Assembly: GCA_025449115.1 (NCBI GenBank)
Contig: JAHLKC010000013.1
Location: 62,001 to 126,000 of the forward strand
Length of the DNA: 64,000 bases
DNA from: Chytridium lagenaria
Lineage: Eukaryota; Chytridiomycota; Chytridiomycetes; Chytridiales; Chytridiaceae
Direction of reading: 5' to 3'
The stretch's first letter is position 1. Each line of letters begins with the position of its first letter. Below, one piece after another: positions 58,385 to 64,000 of the stretch. Position numbers and translations under genes: made by a program. The notes below the pieces were generated by a model. That model did no database searches, was not told the DNA's origin, and saw only the letters and a list, made by a program, of their open reading frames with translations.

Positions 58385-61300
58385 GGTGTGTGGGAAGTTG
58401 GTTTATAGGTGAAGACAAGGGTGATGGGAAGCGGGGGATGTTCTTGATGCTTGATGTTGGCGGGGGCGGCAGACAGGTTTTTTTTATAAATGAGAGCCGT
58501 TTGTTATATAGACTTGGTTGCGGGAGTTTAAAAAAGCACAGGTTTTTAAAGAGGTAATAAATATGCGGGTATAAAAGTATAATGAATAAAATTATATAAC
58601 AACGCCGTTGATATTCAAGCACAAGGACATTTTCAAGGGCGCCATGCATGGCCAGTCCAATAATATTGATATCCATCAGCATCCATCCATTGATCCATGG
58701 ATTGATAAAATGGAATAACAAAAATGGAATATTTAAATACTAAATAGTAATAAACAGTAATAAAATTTTTATTCTTTTTGAAATCTTTTCCATCAAGTGG
58801 CTTTGTTAATGAAAAACCAAAAAACACAGTCCTGTGAACTGAGCCATAGAGGATTTAATCATGAAAAAAAGGCCTGTCACCACCTTGTACTACTTTCCCC
58901 TTTTCCTTTTCAAAATCAACAATGGGCACAGCAACACTCAAAAGTAAAATATTTAAAGAATCAGCCCGCCTGCATTAAAGGTACCAACGTATTACTGCCA
59001 TGTGGGCGTCGCTATACGGCATACGGTATATTACCCTTCCTTCTTCAAATCATGGCCAATCAATCTGAAACATAAAACACAGGCAGGATTTTTCGTTGTG
59101 TTTTGGTGTGCAAGCAATCATTCACAATTAACGGAGGGAACAACCCACCGGCTTTGTTGGGTTCCGACACCCTTTCCTGTAGCGTTTCAGGTTTATGCTA
59201 TAACGTATGTATATGATGGAGTGCGGCCGTGAAGTTGAAGTGGATGGTGTTTATTAAATAGGTATCTATCTTAAACATCTGACCATTGGGACTTTTCGTG
59301 GCATAGTTAAAGCTCTGAAAACACGTCAAGAAGATTGTTGAGAAGAACAACGACTGATAGACTTGCAACGTCGTGGGGAACAAGGGAGGTGAGACTGGAT
59401 AGTTCTTAATTGCTTCCTCTTGGTGGAGCGCGCCTCTTGTATTTTTAATGCTAGTATCCTGTTCCACAGTCACACCGTTAGTGCGCCACTTACCGTTGAT
59501 GGAGACCCAGGTTCAATTCCTGTTTCCATCCACATTCTACCTTTATTTAGTGTGCAGTACTGAAACCCGCAGGATCGGGATTTGCCTTCCCATCGCTAGA
59601 TTTCTAGGTCGAGGGAAGAGCATTGATCCTTTATGCGAAGATGAAAGTTTGGTCATCAAAGTACTGGGGGTTACTTAATTCAATGTGACCTCTGGATGTC
59701 TTCGACCCGAAATTCTTGTTTCTTTATATTCTTTGTGTAGGATTACAGCCCTATCACGTCTTGCATTAGTTCATTCTGGATGTCTTCGACCCAAAATCTT
59801 TTAGTTCTTTCTATGCTCTGTGTAAAACTACGACCCCTCCTACCATACTGCATGACAGCGGTTGGATCTCTTACAAAGTCAAGATATATGTGGGGCTACA
59901 ACTACAGCCTCCTACCACGTCTTTGAAAAGAAGTTTCGGTGGTTGGGAGTATCAGAAACCTGTCTACACATAAAAATGAAAGCAAGTGAGGTGAGGCATG
60001 GCAGTGGTCGGATTTCTTACTTAGCAAGGCAAGATGTGTGGTGAGAGATGGACGTGGTATCGTGATTATCTGTGATCTGGTGGACTTGAAAAGGTTGTTA
60101 TCAAAGTGAGGAGAGAGCAAGGAAGAAGCCCTATGACAAAAGTGAGTGATCTTTTATTTGACCTTAATTGTATATCAATAAAAGTCACAAACCTGTTCCG
60201 TTTTTTGAAACTTTGGGACTTTTTTTTGGCCGTCCATTGGCCTTTATGCGAAATGCGCTCAGCGTTCCATAACCTATATTGGGGGTTTGGGACCTATTTT
60301 TTCACACATCTTTGATGAGAATTGTATTATTTCGCGTCTTTTTTATCACCAATATGGAACACATATTTTGCAGACGGACACAGATACATTATATTGCATA
60401 TAAATAGATAATGATACATAAAACATATATTTATTAACATAATTCAAAGTTCAAACCATACTGATATAGAGATAAAAACGCCCAACATGACGAATGTAGC
60501 TGACAAATAGGAAAAAGGATGGGGTATATCAGATTTCATTAAAATACGTACCCCTGTTTAATGTCATACTGCAGGCTCATCCGAATCCTCACCCATCTCT
60601 CTCCCGTCAACCACTACCTCCTCCAGTCTCCTCCTCTTCATGCTCCTCCTGCTCCTCCTCCTCCTCCTTGTTGTCACGATCCTCCAGGTTATCTCCATTT
60701 TCTAACATCTCCAGGTTCGTCACATGAGGAAGATTGGCAAGCAGACAAAGAACAGTGTTTCCTATTGACCTCGTTGCTGCAACATGTAAAGTAGGGTTCT
60801 ATGAGTATAGTGATGAATGCCAAGAAGTTAATAAACTTGCCCGTTGTGAAGTTATCTTGATTCTTCTTGCATGTCGTCATCACTTCCATACAGGACCTCA
60901 TCCCGTCCAATAATCCTGGGCTTGCTGCATCAGATAGTCATCCGATCCTTGAATCCTCGAATCCTCTCGCAAAAACTGTTACTTACCTAACATATGGATT
61001 CTATATGCCAACCTGGATTCCTACCGCCCATGCTGATGACGTTTTGCTTCACACTCTGAGGCAACGGTCTCCAATCTTAATTATTTTTTTCTCAAGCAAA
61101 TTTTTATATATGGTATGGGCCTGTTACCCAATAATTTTTCAGCAGGTATGGATATATTTAGTATATACTGTGATTCGAAATTTCAATGTCAAACTTCTAT
61201 ACTTAATCAAAGCGCCTAATAAAAGTCAAACAAAAGACTGCCGCTGCAATGGAAGTCCAACTTCTGGAATTCAAGCAAATCTCAAAAATGAAAATGGCAA

Positions 61301-62927
61301 AGAAAAGTCAAAAGCTGGGAAATTAGTCCCAAAATGTTACCATACTGGCTGAAATCTCTTTTCATAGGGAAGCAAGATCACAAAAAGAGTGGGCGGTAAT
61401 GAGGTCACGAAGTTAGTTGTATTAGTTATTTTTTTGTGAAAGAAAAATCAATTTCATAATAACGCCTGTAATATATTTTACACGAGAAGAAATGTTATAC
61501 GCGAGATGAACGTATTTTCGCGTCTTACGATTATGGTATATTGGTCTAAAAAATGATTATACTTGCAGAGAAATCAGGCTTCCCACTTTAGAATCCATTC
61601 GCTTTATATGTATTCTTATAATTTAGCTCCATGATCGTTAAGCGTCTGTTGGTCTTTGGTTGCTCCACGCGCATTCTCTGATCTTACGCGTGCTGCTTGC
61701 TAAATTCTCAGTGTCCTTTTTTTTTTTTGGTGGATTCCACTTGCTGTATCAGGGATAAGCAGATAATTTGTTTTTTTATTAATAACGAAATCTTGTGAAA
61801 GTAAACTTTACGAAAACGAGTGTTGGAGTGTTCACACACACATATTATGATAGATACAGATGTTTTAATAAAGATGTGCGGGCCATAAAATTCTTTATGG
61901 TGTGGAAGAAACGATGAGCGATATACCTTGCATGACGACGCTGAAAATACAAGTCTAGCTGCAACGCAGATGTCGACCATAAAAGGCGGCGTCAATGTTC
62001 GCCTTTAGTTTTTAATTGCCTGCATCACATTTATAGCAACCGCTGATCGCAAACAGCAGTGGAAGTGATATCTCGTTGCCAGTGAAATAATTCAACGATC
62101 TTCTTTCCTTCGTTTCAAAGTGAGAAACTCGGCCAGCTCCTTTTTCTTTGGAGTGGGTATTGGATGGATTTTGATATTCGTTGTTTCATAGACCCAAGAG
62201 GTAAACATGTTACATCCAAAAGATTTGTGGATTTGCAAAAGTTCTGGGCCCGAATTCCTATTGGAGGGGAACCTACTAAGCCAACTTTATTGCCAGATTA
62301 GGAAATTAGAGACCGAAGTGTTAGGTACTTTGGATCGCGATCCTTTTGCTCAATAGAAATAGTCTGTTGGTCGTTTGCCAGACCTTGTCCAACAGACTAA
62401 AGTTGACCTTTATCGTTTAGAGCTTTTGCGGCGTCAAAATAGTGTCCCCCAACTGCAAAGGAAAGAGAACAGTCACCATCCCCCGCCATCCCTATTCGCA
62501 TCCCATCTGGAACTGGACGGGAGGAGGAATCTCTGTAACTTTGGTCTAGGCGGTGAAGAAAAGGTTCTTTTACGGTAGGAGAAGTTTGAACTTGGATGGC
62601 GCAGAATGCGGTAGAAGGGGTTCTAGTGTGCATCAATCTCACACCTTGCGATATAGGTCAACCTCCAGTTAAGAATTTAGCGGAGACTGTGTTGAGAAAA
62701 GAACTACTTCTAAGCGACCTTAAAAATCGATCAGCCTTCTTCAGACCCACTTTTAAAGATTGAGCAGCGGCACCAGTTGAAAAAGACATTTTTTCTGCGT
62801 CGCCGATCACATCTCCCATCGCCTAAAAACAAATCACTATAAACAACAACCTCCCTTCTCTGGATATTAATTCACATCAAGAAACTTGAATAGGTCTACT
62901 TTGATCATTCACATCGAATTCATTGTC
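58385..62927. other. Long gene-poor region
   Basis: About 4.5 kb of AT-rich DNA with no protein-coding signature. Frames of up to 161 codons (60,867-61,352) have no motif, no splice logic and unbiased codon use. Decayed direct repeats lie at 59,691-60,042 and a tRNA-like B box near 59,510, neither explained by a known gene. From about 62,800 it becomes the leader of cyclin E. Confidence 0.5.
59691..60042. repeat. Imperfect direct repeats
   Basis: TCTGGATGTCTTCGACCC recurs at 59,691 and 59,775 (84-base period) with similar following sequence. A second pair starts GCATGACAGCGGTTGGAT (59,850) and GCATGGCAGTGGTCGGAT (59,998). They may be remnants of a larger decayed element. Confidence 0.7.
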
Positions 62928-63926
62928 ATGCTGGACTACCTCCCTCCGCCAACGTTCCCAGCGACGTCATCCGCCCTTCATTCCCTCCACTACCACCTCT
63001 CTTCTCTTCCCGCCGATCGCACATCCCTCACAACGCCCCGCTCCACAAACTCTACGTCAACCCTTCCTCCATCCCACGCATGGCGAGACGAAGCCTCAGC
63101 CGTCGCCTCCTACGCTCTCAAAGAACGTTGTCGTCGTGTCAAATCCTCAACAACACCAACCCCTCACACCGCCGTATCAAAATGGCTCCACGAAACCTTT
63201 CCCGATACACCCTCTCCACCTCCCATCTCCCCAACCCCCATTTCTCTCTCAACCCTCACCGTTCGCGTCATGGCGCGTCTTCTTGCCGTCCGTTTAAATC
63301 GTGAAGCTCAAGGTGTCCTTCCTTTCCTCCAATCCCCGCCTCAACTCTCTTATCTGACAACGCCACCTGTCTCTCCAACGCCAAACTCTCCATCACCCGT
63401 GCATATTGAAGTTCAAAACCTCCCACCTCCACCCTCTCAGAAAACCCTCGCCGACCTCCATAAATTCGTTCAAACCCTCACAACCCACATTAAATCCCCT
63501 CACCACACCCTCCTCTACGCTCTCCTGCTCGTCCGTCGTCTCCTCTCCTGCTCTCACCAAATCCCATCCGACCTCGCAACCCCAACCACCCTCCTCATCG
63601 TCTGCGTCATGATTGCAGAATCCCATCTCATGGACCGTCCCACCCCCGTGAAAGTCTGGGCGCGTCTGATCGATCCTTCTCATCCATCACCACATACACC
63701 GGAACCCATTGAGAACAACCAAGACATCTGGTTGCAACCTTACCCTTGCAAACGGAAACGATGCGACGATGATGGACGCGAAGTGAAACGTTTGTGTGTT
63801 GAGACACCCGCGGTGAGGTTGGCGAGGATGAAGAGGTTGGCTTTGGAGACGTTGTCGTTTGATACTTATGTTGGGGTGCATGAGTATGCGACTTGGTTGA
63901 AGGTCTTGAAGGTTTTGATGGGTTGA
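62928..63926 (+). CDS. Pho80/PCL-like cyclin E, intact
   Basis: This is the only one of the five cyclins with no frame break: one exon of 332 codons from the ATG at 62,928. An N-terminal Ser/Thr/Pro-rich region contains AWRDEASAVASYALKERCRR. The lead-in is LSTLTVRVMARLLAVRLNR. The cyclin box reads LLYALLLVRRLLSCSHQIP, TTLLIVCVMIAESHLMDRPT, VKVWARLID, an insert with the basic KRKRCDDDGREVKR (a likely nuclear signal), RMKRLALETLSFDTYVGVHE, YATWLKVLKVLMG. Codons end in C for most of the gene and switch to G-ending after about 63,790. As an unbroken copy it is the best reference for the family in this window. Confidence 0.85.
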   Translation: MLDYLPPPTFPATSSALHSLHYHLSSLPADRTSLTTPRSTNSTSTLPPSHAWRDEASAVASYALKERCRRVKSSTTPTPHTAVSKWLHETFPDTPSPPPISPTPISLSTLTVRVMARLLAVRLNREAQGVLPFLQSPPQLSYLTTPPVSPTPNSPSPVHIEVQNLPPPPSQKTLADLHKFVQTLTTHIKSPHHTLLYALLLVRRLLSCSHQIPSDLATPTTLLIVCVMIAESHLMDRPTPVKVWARLIDPSHPSPHTPEPIENNQDIWLQPYPCKRKRCDDDGREVKRLCVETPAVRLARMKRLALETLSFDTYVGVHEYATWLKVLKVLMG

Positions 63927-64000
63927 TCCTCTTTTTTCCGTCTTTGGACGCCTGCTTGCTTAAGAGTAGGCGCAAATGGTGGTTTTGGTGGGCGTAAGGT
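63927..64000. other. 3' flank of cyclin E
   Basis: Short flank to the window edge; nothing further can be said. Confidence 0.5.

Noticed and set aside
59410..59535. tRNA-like A and B boxes (TGGTGGAGCGC and GGTTCAATTCC)
   Set aside because: A T-arm hairpin forms, but the 5' acceptor strand does not pair with the 3' strand and no sound anticodon arm can be drawn, so I do not call a tRNA. It could be a decayed tRNA or SINE head.
60867..61352. Plus-strand frame of 161 codons
   Set aside because: Composition is like the surrounding non-coding DNA and no family resemblance is visible.
1..64000. CRISPR arrays, bacterial operons or phage features
   Set aside because: None seen; the window is eukaryotic with spliced genes throughout.

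Overview
This window is nuclear DNA from a fungus, most likely an early-diverging (non-Dikarya) lineage; I cannot name the species. The evidence is short GT-AG introns, fungal families (Pho80/PCL-type cyclins, a GRAM-PH-GRAM sterol glucosyltransferase, secreted GH16 proteins with a cysteine-rich binding module), and an animal-type Rieske sterol desaturase homologue that is not a usual part of the ascomycete or basidiomycete repertoire.

Layout. 1-4.4 kb: a many-exon helical-repeat protein on the minus strand, probably TRM3/TARBP1-like and cut by the window edge. 4.8-8.0 kb: a short kinesin-5-like motor. 8.4-18.3 kb: two GH16 genes in a direct duplication that includes both flanks, with a triple 255-270 bp tandem repeat between them. 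19.3-22.4 kb: a polytopic membrane segment running into a Neverland/DAF-36-type Rieske oxygenase. 23.4-26.2 kb: a thaumatin-like protein and an ankyrin protein. 27.6-29.6 kb: cyclin A. 30.1-35.5 kb: a PP2C phosphatase, a protein methyltransferase and an endonuclease III, the last two divergent across 25 bp. 35.8-38.3 kb: cyclin B. 38.9-40.0 kb: a terminal-inverted-repeat element. 41.1-43.7 kb: a membrane-anchored alpha-crystallin-like protein with a long 11-residue-repeat tail. 44.3-49.0 kb: sterol glucosyltransferase. 50.5-52.5 kb: a Crz1-like zinc-finger factor. 54.3-58.4 and 62.9-63.9 kb: cyclins C, D and E. The gaps are AT-rich and full of microsatellites.

Four features stand out. (i) Five divergent Pho80/PCL-like cyclins lie within 37 kb. 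(ii) An alpha-crystallin domain is fused to a LEA-like 11-mer repeat tail. (iii) A Neverland-type Rieske oxygenase is present, together with a sterol glucosyltransferase 22 kb away. (iv) Coding exons tend to start with C-ending codons and finish with G-ending codons, with the pattern resetting at each exon.

Caution: most genes contain single-base frame breaks at short homopolymers, nearly all repaired by adding one G or C to a run of 3-6. I read these as long-read consensus errors rather than pseudogenes, so the CDS spans below cover the whole recognisable gene and the breaks are noted. Exon boundaries were read by eye.
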